DNA from: Eudorina sp. 2006-703-Eu-15
Taxonomy: Eukaryota; Chlorophyta; Chlorophyceae; Chlamydomonadales; Volvocaceae
Assembly: GCA_003117195.1 (NCBI GenBank)
Contig: BDSI01000057.1
Coordinates: forward strand, 372,001 to 436,000
DNA: 64,000 nt
Direction: 5' to 3'
In this document: one piece after another, positions 30,097 to 40,311 of the stretch
Layout of the letters: the number at the start of each line of letters is the position of its first letter
How positions within the stretch are numbered: the first letter of the stretch is position 1
The notes under the pieces: model-generated
Databases searched by the model: none
What the model saw: the letters and a program-made list of their open reading frames with translations, nothing else
Told to the model about the DNA's origin: nothing
Program-made: the position numbers and the translations under genes

Positions 30097-33000
30097 ATGC
30101 CGCGCTCGGGCGGCAACCTCTGCCGGCAGGCTTGCACCTTGCTCCTCCTCACAATCTTAACACAATTTAAATCAGTATTATGTGCGAGGCCGGTGCACTC
30201 CGCGAGCATGCTGCGCGGGCGCAGCCCTTTCGGAAGCGTCGCAACCACCCGGCGGGGCCGCGACGCCATCGCTGCGCCTGGCGCACTCGATCTGGCCACG
30301 TTACAGCGGGGTGACTTGTATGCGGTCAACGTCCACGGCACCTCCTTCAAACTCGCACGCATGGACCTCGGTCTTCTGCTGGAGCGGGCCCGGCAGGAGG
30401 GCCGCCTGTCCGCCCGGGCCCCCCTGACGGCCGCCTCCCTCACCGCCGCGGTGCGTGCCGCCCACCCCGGGGAGAACACGGGCTGGGCCTGGTTCGCGGA
30501 CACGTACTCGGAGGACGGCTGGTACCGCCTGGAGATCCGGATGGACGAGGACGCGCCCTTCCCCGATGTGGTCAAGGCCCGGGCGGCGGGCTACGTGGAG
30601 GGCAACTTCCAGGGACCCCACATGTACAGGTGGGCGGGTAGGTGGGTGGGTGGGTGGGCGAGGTTTGGGTGTTGGGGTTGGAGGGTCGGGACGTGGAGGC
30701 GGAAAGAGGAGCTGCACGGGGGCGAGGTACAAGTGTCCGGTGCCTCACAGGCAGCCCCCCCACCCCCCTTCCCTGGTCAGAGTGGACGGCGACGCGACCT
30801 GTCCCGAGGGATGGAGGGAGCGAGGGGGGCCGACGGGCCCCCGGGTCCGCTCCCGTCCGGGGCCCCCACCCCTCCGTCAGTTTTTCTACCAAGCTCCTAT
30901 ACACCTCCGTCCCGCTCCCCTCCCTCTCCCCTCCCTCTGCCCTCCCTCTCCCCTCCCTCTCCCCTCCCCAGGGTGTGGACCAACTACCGGACCAATGAGT
31001 ACCGCGGCCGCGGTGAGGCGCCCTCCAGAGCCCTGTACGACTTCTTCGACAAGCAGTACGCCTGGATGACTAAGCGCGTGCAGATAGCGACGGGATGGGA
31101 CCTGGCGGCGCTGCGCGGCGATGCAGCCTCCGCCGCCGCCACGGGCACCACCGGGGCGGCCGCCCTCGGAACCAACACCGACACCACAGACCTCAACCGG
31201 GAGGCAGAGGCGAAAGCGGAGGCAGAGGCGGAGGTCGAGGCGGAGGCGGAGGCCGATGTGTCAGGCGGCCTGAGCACCTCCGACCGGCGGTACTGGACAC
31301 TGGTGGGGCTGGTGGCGGCCCAGTTCGAGGGCCTCACGCAGGGCTTCTGGGCCGCGGTGGTGGACCCGGCCGCAAACATGACCTGGCATGAACTGTGAGC
31401 CGGGGACAAAGGGGGAAAGGTCCACCGGGGGGAGAGGGCCAAGGGGGGGGGGGGGTAGAGGGCCAGGGGGGGCGAGGGGGGGGGGCAATGGCCGTAGCCC
31501 GTAGGAGTGCAGGCGCCGGGAGCGGGCTGGCATGCAGAGGGGCTTTCGCAGGAGGGGGGGATGGGGAGGATGATCGGAAGGAGGTGCAGGGGCCTGCAAA
31601 GGAGGATGCGGCGTAGGAGGTTTAGCTGTCTGTAATTGATGTGCTGTCATGACCGACGCAGTGAGGGGGAAAAGCATGAGCAGGTGTCGCGCGCGTTTGA
31701 GGGGGATGGAGGTGGCCGTGCACAACCCACAGGACCCAGGAACCTCCTTGCGGGGGGGGAAGGGGCGCTGCCGATTGATGGAATGCGGCCACGCCATGGA
31801 GCCGGTCGTTCGGGGCTCGTAACTAAGTATGTGTCCGGTACCTTAACCGGGTATCTTGAGCCGCGTTCGATTGCGCGATTGTGCCATCTCTCCCCCCCCG
31901 CCAGGTACACCCTCAACTCCCTGGGTGACCTGTACGACCTCAATGTCGTATTCCCGCCGTCGGCGCCGGAGGCCGCCGGCGTCGGTGCGATGGGTGCCGT
32001 ACAACAGCCGCCGCGTCACTACACGCCCGGTCACGGTGAGGTGGGCGAGTACGGGTACGGCGAGCTCCTCGACTGCTCGGCCATCATTAAGATCGACGAC
32101 CAAAGCGGTCGCGGTGACGGCGACGGCGACGGCGACGGCGAGGAGGAGGAGGAGGATGGCGGCGGTGTCGGGAACGTACGGCACGGCACCCGTGGTGATG
32201 CTGCGCACCTGGCGGCGGCGGCTCGGAAGCTGGCGGCGGCGCAGCGGGGGGGCCGAGATGCGGACAGCGGCGGCGGCGAGGGGGTGTCCCGGGGCGGCTC
32301 CAGGAACTTCTGGGCCTCGCACAACACGTGGCGTTCGTACTACGACATGGTCAGGTACGGCACGTGGGCACGAGAAGGGTTGGGCAGGGCAGGGCAGGGT
32401 TGTGCACCCTCCCCCCTCCCCCCGCCGTCAAAGAGCGCGAATCATGCCCCCCGGCGTCGAACTGATGTCGTATGTACCGGCGTCGTACCGGCGTCTGCTC
32501 GTGATGCACGAGCCGCAGGGCCTGTTTGCGCTGTCGCCGCACATGTGCAGTAGCTCAGGCTTTCAGTTGAGTCCACCCCGCGTTGCCTCCCCGCCACCCC
32601 GCCTCTCCTCACTCCCCCGCCCCCCGTGTCTACCAATTTTCTATTTCCCCCCCCGGGGCCCACAGGACCTGGAAGGTGTACGACCTGCCCTGGGGAGCCA
32701 CCGGCCCCCTCACCCTCTCCTCCTCACCCGGGCTGCTGTCCTCCAAGGACGACTGGTACGACAACACGACAGGACGAGAATGAGCCTTGCCGAGCTGTCA
32801 ATTCTCATTTGGGTCGGGCGCGCCAGCGTGGCCGTACACGGTTGTACGGCATGTTTGCACAACCTGAATTTTGACCACCTGACCGTGTGTTTAAATAAGA
32901 GACCCGCCCGACCCAAACCAAGCACCAATATACTTACCATATTAGCCTGCAAATTGGAAAACATGAAAACGTCAACAACCCGACCGTGTGTGTTCAGTGT

Positions 33001-36000
33001 TTTCTCCCGAGAGAGGAAGCTCTTATTGTGTGCGAGGATTTCCTGTGAGCTCCCGCGCCTAGTACGGCGGTACGGCGGTACGGCTGCGCAGGTACACCAC
33101 TGACACGTTCGTGGTGATGGAGACCACCAACGGGATCTACAACCGGGCGCTGTTTGATCTGATCCAGCCCAAGTGTGTGCTCATGTGGCAGCGGGTGCAG
33201 GTGGGCGGGGTGGGGGGCGGGGGTACTGGGGGTTGGGATGGGGCGGGGTAGAGGGGGGTGAGGGGGCCACCGCGGAGCGGCCCGAGATGGCAGCTGGGCG
33301 AGGGTCGGGCCGTCGTGGAGGCGCCCTGCATCGCCCCGCCTGATTTGGTTGTGGTGGGCCACTGAGCGGCTGCCTAGCGACGGAGCCTCCTCGTCCCTCC
33401 CCCCTGAGGGGGGGACCTCCCGTCTCGTCCGTAGCAGCGAGGCCGCCCTCCTGCCCGCCCCCCTGCCCGCCCCCCTGCCCGCCCCCCTGCCCGCCCCCCT
33501 GCCGGCCCCCCTCTCCCCCCGAGGGACGTGGGCCGCGGCCCCTTCAATCGTTTGCACAGCTGGCCTGCACCCCGACTCTTGTCCATGATCGCCATCTCTC
33601 ATCCCATAAGCCATTGGCGTCACCAATGCCATCACCCGCTGGAGTCGGAGCCCTGCTTTGCTCGTGTTCCCCCTGGCCCCCTACCTGCCCCCCTCCCCCC
33701 CGGGTCCCTCCACCACCTCGCTCCCGCCCCCGCCCCCGCCCTCGCCCTCGCCCCCGCCCCCGCCCCCGCCCCCAGGTGGCCAATTTCGGAGCTCGGGAGG
33801 GCAGCGAGTGGGTCGACATCTTCGCCCGCCACAACAGCGGCACCTACAACAACCAGGTAGCGGGCCCGACCCCACCCCCCCACACCGCCACCCCCCCCAC
33901 CCACCCCCACTACGTCCAGTCATACCCCCTACTGTTGGCGCCGCAAAGGGACCAAAGGGAACGCACCCCGGCAGCGCAGCGGAGGGGGACAGCACCGGCG
34001 GACACGGAGCGGAGCTGACCCGCGCGGACAGCCGAGGAGCCCTCCGCCGCTCTGAGCTCTGAGCGGGGCCCTCCTCCACCTCTGCGTTGTGGGTCGAGCA
34101 GCCCCCCACCCCGGTGTGCCCCTCGGACTCCCTGACCGGGCCCTCAGTCCTCGTGTCTTGCCCGCGCCTGGGCTCACCCCCCCTTTCCCGTCGACCGACC
34201 CCACACGCGGCGCTGGGCCCGACCGCACTCCCCGGCCCGCATTCGCGTGTCGTGTTTTGCTCCCGGCGGCTGAACCCCGCTGGTGGCTCCCCCTCCCCCC
34301 CCTGGCCCCCCCTCGTTCCCGGGTCCCGGCAGTGGATGGTCCTGAATGTGGACGAGCTGCAGACGCCGCACCCCCGCGCGGATGTGCTGTGGGTGCTGGA
34401 GCAGGTGCCGGGAACCACCATCAGCAGGGATGTCACCAAGGTGGGTGCGTGGGTGGGGGGCGGGAGTGGCGGGGCGGGGGAGGGAGGGGAGGGGCGGGGC
34501 GGGAGAGAGAGGGGCGGGGTGTGGGGGGGTTAGGGGGGCGCTGACGAGGGGGGGCGCGGTTTCGCTGTCTTGATTGACATAAAGGGATGGGCCGGCAAGG
34601 GCGGGTGATGGCGGTACGTGGAATTCCGCCCCGGAGTTCCTGCGGGGTGCGGGCGTGTGGGGTGTGTGCAGTTTGCCGCTACTGCTACTGCAACCACTGC
34701 AACAACCGAAGTACTCCAGCTACTGCTGCTGCTACTGCTGCTGCTACTGCTGCCGTCATTAGGTAACAATAGATGCTGCGCTGGCGACAGCACGCGGTGT
34801 CGGGATGAGGTCACATGTGGCCGCGTCCGCACGCCGCGTCCCTTATCCGTACTGCCGTACCGGCGTGTACCCAAGTACTGCGGCAATGCCCTCTCCCCGC
34901 CCCCTGCCGACAACCGCCGCACACCTCCAGGTTCTGATGGAGCAAGGCTACTGGGCGTCGTACAACGTGCCGTACTTCCCTGAGATCTACAACCTGACGG
35001 GCTACCCCCACCCCTCCATCTACGCCACCTGCCCCCGCGCCCGCATCTTCAGGCGAGTGCTACCACCCGCCAGGGAGGGGCCGGGGGGGGGGGGCTGTGT
35101 CCAGCGGTGGGGCCTCACAGAAAGAGCCGGTGTCGGGAGCTCAGACCCAATGCGACCCCCCTCCCTGTCAGTCAGTCAGTCAGTCAGTCAGTCAGTCAGT
35201 CAGCACCGGTGTTTTTGAGATGGTGGTGGTGGTAGGCATTGGCCCCGGTGGGGTGTAGGGCATCTTCGGCCGCCATGGAGGCCCTCGAAGTCTCTGGGTA
35301 TGGAGGGGTGGCAGCCATGCCAGTGGGGGGGGAGTGGGGGTATTAGTTCTTTAGCCTTCCAGCTTTCATATAGTTAAAACATAGGCCGGTCGCGTGCACG
35401 CGTGTTTACTTGCCTGAGCACCGCCATGGCATTATTCTCCGGTCCTCGACTTCTAATCCATACTAACTGCCCTTTGTGTCCTGCCTCTTCTGCGGGCGCG
35501 TTGCTTCCCTTGCTTTCAGGTCAGTCTACGATGACTCTTGCACTTAGCGGGCGGGTTCTTTCGTGCTGGGCATTTGCGTGCTTGTGGCATGTCACGCGCT
35601 GTTGTCGCATAAGCCCCTGCCTGACCTCTGTGGTTCGCTTCTAGATACGTCAGCTTAGGCCAGCCAGTTGTCCGCGGGCTAGTTAGCAGTTCTTCCCTGG
35701 TCGCCCGCCATTCGCTACTGCGCATTCAGCCGCCACTACGGCAGTTCTCATATAACCTTACACGGTTCTACGTTGCTCTCTAAGTACACATCTGCTTATA
35801 TAATTACTGCGTCCTACTTCGCCGGCGACGTCGGTCAACCGGGCAACTACTACGCAATCGGTGATTGTTTCGCGATTTCGCTGTCTTTATTGACATAAGG
35901 GGGAGTGGGGGTTGCCGCCCGCCGCAGCGCTGCGCTCCAGAGGCAAACGCCCGTGGGGACCGGCCTGTAATGGGGTCCTGGGGTCGGGACAGGCAGCTTC

Positions 36001-37250
36001 CAGAACCCTCGCCTCCCTGCCCCTCTCTGGCGCCTGGGGCTCCTCTCCCGCCCGACTTGGTCACTGCCCTCTGCCGGCAATTCCGTGATAGGCAATATGT
36101 TTGATAGGCAGTAAATCCAATACACACAGTCTCACCCTACCCTCTACCCCTACCCTCTACCCCTACCCTCTCACCCTACCCTCTACCCCTACCCTCTACC
36201 CCTACCCTCTCACCCTACCCTCTACCCCTACCCGATCCCCCTCCATACAATTCCCCCCCTCCGCCCCCCATCCCATCCCACCCCACCCCCCATCACACTC
36301 GCAGCCGCGAGCAGTCCAACCTGACCTCCCTGTCCGACGTGATGACGCTGATGCGCCTCAACCGGTACGAGACCGACCCCCTCTCGCTGGGGCTGCCCAA
36401 CAACGCCATCGCGGCCAGGTGGGTGGGTGGGTGGATGGGATGGGAGGGTTGGGTGGGTGGGTGGGTGGGTGCCGCCGTCCGTCGTTGTCCCTGCTGCGCA
36501 CCCCTCATTCGCCTCCCCTCCCCTTTCCCCTTTCCCCCTTGCAGGTACGACCTGCCCGCAGCGCCCGATCCCTCCGGAAAGCCACGCAACTACACCCAGA
36601 GGGCGTACGGCGCAGTGGACGCCAAGGTGGGGCGCCGGGGGGTGAGGCCCACGGGTCGCCTGGTGTGGGCGTGTGTGCGGGTGTGTGGCTGGATACCATG
36701 TCGGTAGGCTATCGGGGTGGACGCGCCGTGTAGCGCCAGCGGGTTCTGGCCAGTTTTCCACAAGAACAGTACCCCCCAACCCCCAACCCGAACCCCAACC
36801 CCAAACCTCAAACACAACGTCCGTTTTGCCGCTCGTGAGCCCCACCCGCTGCTCCGGTCAGCCCACGCAGCACCACGAAGCCGGCCGGCGGTTTGAAAAG
36901 GTGCGGGCCTTTAGGCTACCGCACGTGTTGTTAGCTAGTGGGTTTCCCTTGACACCTTTGCCCCTGCCTGGCCTGGGCACCCCGCCGCACCCCTCCGGCC
37001 CACGCTGCCCGCCCAGATCGTCAACCTCGACTCATTCCGTAACCGCCGTACGTACGTCATCAGCGGACCGACATCGGACGACCAGCCCGTGTTCCGCTGG
37101 TCGAGTCAGCCGCTCTTCGACAGCGTCCGACACGACGGCTGTGTCGATGAGTTCGACTTCGGGTGGCAGGTGTACGAATCCGTGGTGGGCCCGCCCCTGG
37201 GCCCGCCAGCGGCAGACTCGAGTGCCGATGCCGTCGTGGAGACGGTCTGA
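30097..37250 (+). CDS. Phospholipase B-like protein (PLBD / lamina ancestor family)
   Basis: Eleven exons join in phase into 781 aa: 30097-30629, 30972-31394, 31905-32354, 32666-32755, 33092-33200, 33776-33856, 34333-34440, 34931-35052, 36305-36418, 36545-36626 and 37017-37250. A signal peptide is visible (Leu-rich, about residues 13-30). Family landmarks in order: NYRTNEYRG, DLYDLN, LLDCSAIIK with Cys376 at the position of the autocatalytic nucleophile, ASHNTWRSYYDMVR, SSSPGLLSSKDDWY, METTNGIYN, SGTYNNQWMVL, PRARIF, and ISGPTSDDQPVFRW near the end. Members are N-terminal-nucleophile amidase-type hydrolases of the lysosome or secretory path, matured by cleavage before the Cys. Two acidic low-complexity inserts (Ala/Glu at 31195-31260, Gly/Asp/Glu at 32110-32160) lengthen it beyond the usual 550-600 aa. 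Intron 8 appears to be GC-AG. Confidence 0.92.
30912..30966. repeat. (CCCTCTCCCCTC)n pyrimidine repeat at the 3' end of PLB-like intron 1
   Basis: Tandem CCCTCT/CCCCTC units form the polypyrimidine tract just before the acceptor at 30970-30971. Confidence 0.75.
33443..33511. repeat. 12-base minisatellite in PLB-like intron 5
   Basis: Five to six units of GCCCGCCCCCCT on the plus strand. Confidence 0.85.
34561..34587 (+). repeat. Dispersed intronic motif, family I (PLB-like intron 7)
   Basis: TTCGCTGTCTTGATTGACAT followed by AAAGGG, in the sense direction, 120 bases after the donor at 34441. See 24527, 35877 and 45034. Confidence 0.55.
35166..35203. repeat. (TCAG)n microsatellite in PLB-like intron 8
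   Basis: Nine consecutive TCAG units. Confidence 0.85.
35877..35902 (+). repeat. Dispersed intronic motif, family I (PLB-like intron 8)
   Basis: TTCGCTGTCTTTATTGACAT followed by AAGGGG, in the sense direction. This is the second copy in the same gene. Confidence 0.55.
36124..36235. repeat. CCCTACCCTCTA minisatellite in PLB-like intron 8
   Basis: About nine units of a 12-base sequence alternating CCCTACCCTCTA and CCCCTACCCTCT/CA. It looks telomere-like but does not match the algal CCCTAAAA unit. Confidence 0.8.
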
Positions 37251-38287
37251 AACCCAAACCCAATATCATTTGGAGGCCGAACTGGTGTAGGCCTCGCCGT
37301 CTTTCACCCAGGTGGTCGTACACATACATGGTGGTCGTACCGATGGTCAAACATGGTCAACCAGGGTCATGACGTCATCATCCCGGGGAAGGAAAGTCCG
37401 CGGGACCAATCTCAAGAGATACGTATCCATACGTATCCCGTTTTCCAAAGTCTGTATCTTGTAGCAGGCTTTGCATCGCGCCACGTTCAGGCCTGCCTGA
37501 GCTGTACCTGCTGCAAAAGGAGCTGGTGGATGTGGATGGAGGGGTCTGCTGCGGGGTCTGCTGTCTTGACGAGCTCGTTGGTTGGCTTGTTGGTTGGTGG
37601 TCGGTGAGGGGGCCGGTCTGCCGAGGGGGCCAGCGAGTGGCCTCCTGGCGGTATGGCGGAGTGGCTTCAGAGCGGGGTCATCTTGGCCGGCATCAGGACA
37701 TTGCTACACCCTGCGCAGCGCAGCGGGGGTTTGCAGACTTTGATGTGGGGCAGTGTGTACAGCAGCAGTGTGTACGCCCCGTGTTATCATCGGGAACCAG
37801 TCCCTTCGTCTCGGCCCTGCCGGTACAAGGAGTTGGTTGCTTGGGTAGTTGGTTAGGTGCATCATTTGGCATGTACATTCGCAAGCGGTCTACTTGTGCA
37901 CAAGCATCATGTTCCCTTGATAGAACTTGAAACGCTTTTCATACATTTAATGTTGCAATGGAAAGCATGCTAACTCTTATGAGATTCTTTCTTTCACACT
38001 TGGACTTGGGGTGTGTACTTCCCTATTGAACGATATAGTACATGAATGAATGAGCGTTACAGCGGACCCCAAAAGAGATCAACATCGATGTTAGCGCCTA
38101 TCAGCACTGTTCGGGAAACCTGCCTGAACATAAACCTGCCGAAACTAGTGTCGGTGTTTCCGGCAAAAGATCCTGGTTCAGCGGAAAGGTCGAAACCTGT
38201 TCCGGCCTATGATACTTTCATTTGTTGCAAACTTCACACGCAATATAAAAAGCTGCGAAGCTATGCTGATTTAAAGTAGGTTTAACG
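37251..38287. other. 3' flank of the PLB-like gene and repeat-derived DNA
   Basis: No gene is supported. It holds the first copy of a dispersed element (37663-37913). A short frame at 38046-38279 has no recognisable feature apart from lying directly upstream of the 2A-like peptide frame. Confidence 0.4.
37663..37913 (+). mobile_element. Dispersed repeat element, copy 1
   Basis: Its ends match those of 40928-41120: a 5' block GGCTTCRGAGCGGGGTCATC (continuing TTGGCCGGCAT) and a 3' block containing GTGCATCATTTGGCATGTAC and CGGTCTACTTGTGCACAAGC. The middle parts differ. The same order and orientation of conserved ends with a variable interior suggests a non-autonomous element family; no transposase is present. 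Confidence 0.5.
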
Positions 38288-38362
38288 ATGTCTGAGGCAA
38301 CCTCCCTTCTGAGTGGAGGCGCAGAGACGAACCCTGGGCCTGTCAAGCAGAAGGCCCGCTGA
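38288..38362 (+). mobile_element. Short frame with a 2A-like NPGP motif, possible LINE remnant
   Basis: A 24-residue frame from ATG 38288 contains SLLSGGAETNPGP. This fits the 2A-type consensus (G-x-E-x-N-P-G-P preceded by a Leu-rich helix) found near the N-terminus of many non-LTR retrotransposon ORFs. The frame stops 18 bases after the motif and no endonuclease or reverse transcriptase follows, so it would be a dead fragment. Chance occurrence is the alternative. Confidence 0.35.
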
Positions 38363-39866
38363 TCAGGCCGTCTGGGCTCGCTATTAGAAGAAAGAATTCA
38401 CTTAAAGTCTGAGAACTGGACAGTCCTCTTCAAGTACTGCTGGATCGAGTCCGACGCATATCCATATCGCTAAGAAGTGCATAGGTCCTGTGCCGCCAGG
38501 ACAGATACAAACCGCAGGCAGCAGCGAACAAAGACTAGTGATCCAGGGTGCCAGAGAGGTGCGCCACAGCACGTAGGACCCACTATCAACGATTTCCTAG
38601 CAGAACACTATTAATTCCAGCATTTAGAGGTTTCCGACAGCTTCCGATGGTTCGCGAGGTTCCGCAGGAAGCTCCAATAATCGGAAACTATTTCGGTATT
38701 GGCAGTACGGTTTCGGCCCGTTTCGGTTTCGGTATTGGCAGTACGGTTTCAGGCCTGTTCAGGCACGCAGTGGGGAAGCCGCGCCCTGCTGTAGTAGGTG
38801 TCGTACAATGGTCAGCCATACTCCTAAAATACAGTGCGAAGCACCAGCCCAGTACTACAGCCCCCCTGTGAATTGGTAGGACCTCCGACACGATGGTCAA
38901 AAAGGTGTTGGTTCAGACATGCGAGGATAGCAACGAAAACTTACTTCACACGTTTTTAGACGAGAACAAACAGGTTGCGACCTACATTCAGACGGGCGAT
39001 GGTGTTTTCCCTGCGACAAACGCCAACATGCAGCTCCTGCTGAAGGGCACACTTGTACACAGGTAACCCATATATCGCAGCGGCACTTGACGAGGCAACC
39101 AACAAACATTTCACTCGTAGAACGGCCGCCCTTCATAACATCTTCATATGATGCCCACAAGTATTGCCCAGCTGCCATTATTCCGTTGTCAATATCCTGA
39201 CGTGCTGCGTGGCATGTTGCATGTTCCCGAACGATGGCCCTTTGCGTGGTACCCACAAGTCCCGCCCCGCGGCCAGTCGTTAACCTGCTGCCACATCGTC
39301 CACTGCTACCGGTACCGGTACTGCCGCTGCCCCTTCGCCGCCAGTGTGCCAAATATTCCATCCACTCAGAGCTGCTCAGCTCCTGCGCACCGCCAGTGCC
39401 TAAAGCCGCCAGTATCCACCTTTCAGAAGTTGCTCCAGTGATCCATCTACGGCTGGACCTACTGTGTGACCGACGACCGCCGAGTTACGGAAATGAGCTT
39501 TCCTGATGACTTCATACTTTAATAGGTTATTGACACTAACAACAAAATATTTGCTGCTTTGTGAAAGATGAGGAAAGATCCGTTGAGTGGATTTCCTTGG
39601 TTCCATTCAGTTATGACAGACGCGGTGCTCCAAACATCTTGATGAGAGTAGCGGCGCGTTACCTCATGATGTTTCATGTCTTTTTCATATCCCTTTTTGC
39701 TTTTTCTGCATGAATCATCCATGAAGACGATACGATGTATCTATGATGCTATGAAGTGAAGATAGTTCGTTTGCACGAGATGCACAAATGTTACTATCCA
39801 GAGTCCATCGGCGGCCTCCTCTTGCCTTCCTTTCTCCCTCCCTCTCCCCGACCGCCGTCGGCCCAG
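38363..39866. other. Intergenic region without a supported gene
   Basis: A 34-base tandem duplication (TTCGGTATTGGCAGTACGGT repeated at 38693 and 38727) is the only clear structure. The open frames show no motifs. Confidence 0.4.
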
Positions 39867-39869
39867 CAG

Positions 39870-40311
39870 GCACACCACGACAACTGACAACCCCGATCAA
39901 TTCCTGAAGAACGCGCATGCAGCTGTCAAGAGCGGCGTCACGGACAACCGTCAGATCATGCAGAGGTCAACTTCTTCACGCGTTATCAGCCGCGTGGGCG
40001 CGAGCGTTGCCGTCGCTTCTATCATCGCGGCCGGGGGCCTAAATGCTGCACAGCAGATGATGATGGTCAACACCTTCATGTCGGACGGCGTGCTCAGCGG
40101 CACGGAGCTCGCCCAGCTCGGATTCAACGCTATTGAGGGCGTGCCGGGCGCGATCGGGGATGTCGTCCGGGCGGCAAATGGCGACGGCCCGTTCGCGCAG
40201 GACCTGCTGAACGCGGATATGGGTGTGGGGGCAGGGGACGCCATGGTGGGAGATGCTGTGGAGTGGGCACGTGACGCTGTAAAGGATTTCCTTGGCGCCT
40301 TGCTGGGCTGA
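39870..40311 (+). CDS. Hypothetical protein, terminal exon candidate
   Basis: A frame open from at least 39870 to the stop at 40309-40311. It follows a pyrimidine-rich tract and CAG (39867-39869) that would serve as an acceptor, and its GC-rich codon usage contrasts with the AT-richer flanks. If translation starts at the first in-frame ATG (39958) the protein is 117 aa; as a spliced exon it gives about 146 aa. It has an Ala/Gly-rich hydrophobic stretch (VGASVAVASIIAAGG) and amphipathic segments (GTELAQLGFNAIEG, DAVKDFLGALLG). I do not recognise it. The upstream exon, if any, was not found. Confidence 0.4.

Noticed and set aside
31636..32553. Single 305-codon frame through PLB-like introns 2 and 3
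   Set aside because: It crosses clear GT-AG boundaries; only 31905-32354 is supported as exon by family sequence and phase.
36124..36235. Possible interstitial telomere array
   Set aside because: The unit is CCCTACCCTCTA, not the algal CCCTAAAA; treated as a minisatellite.
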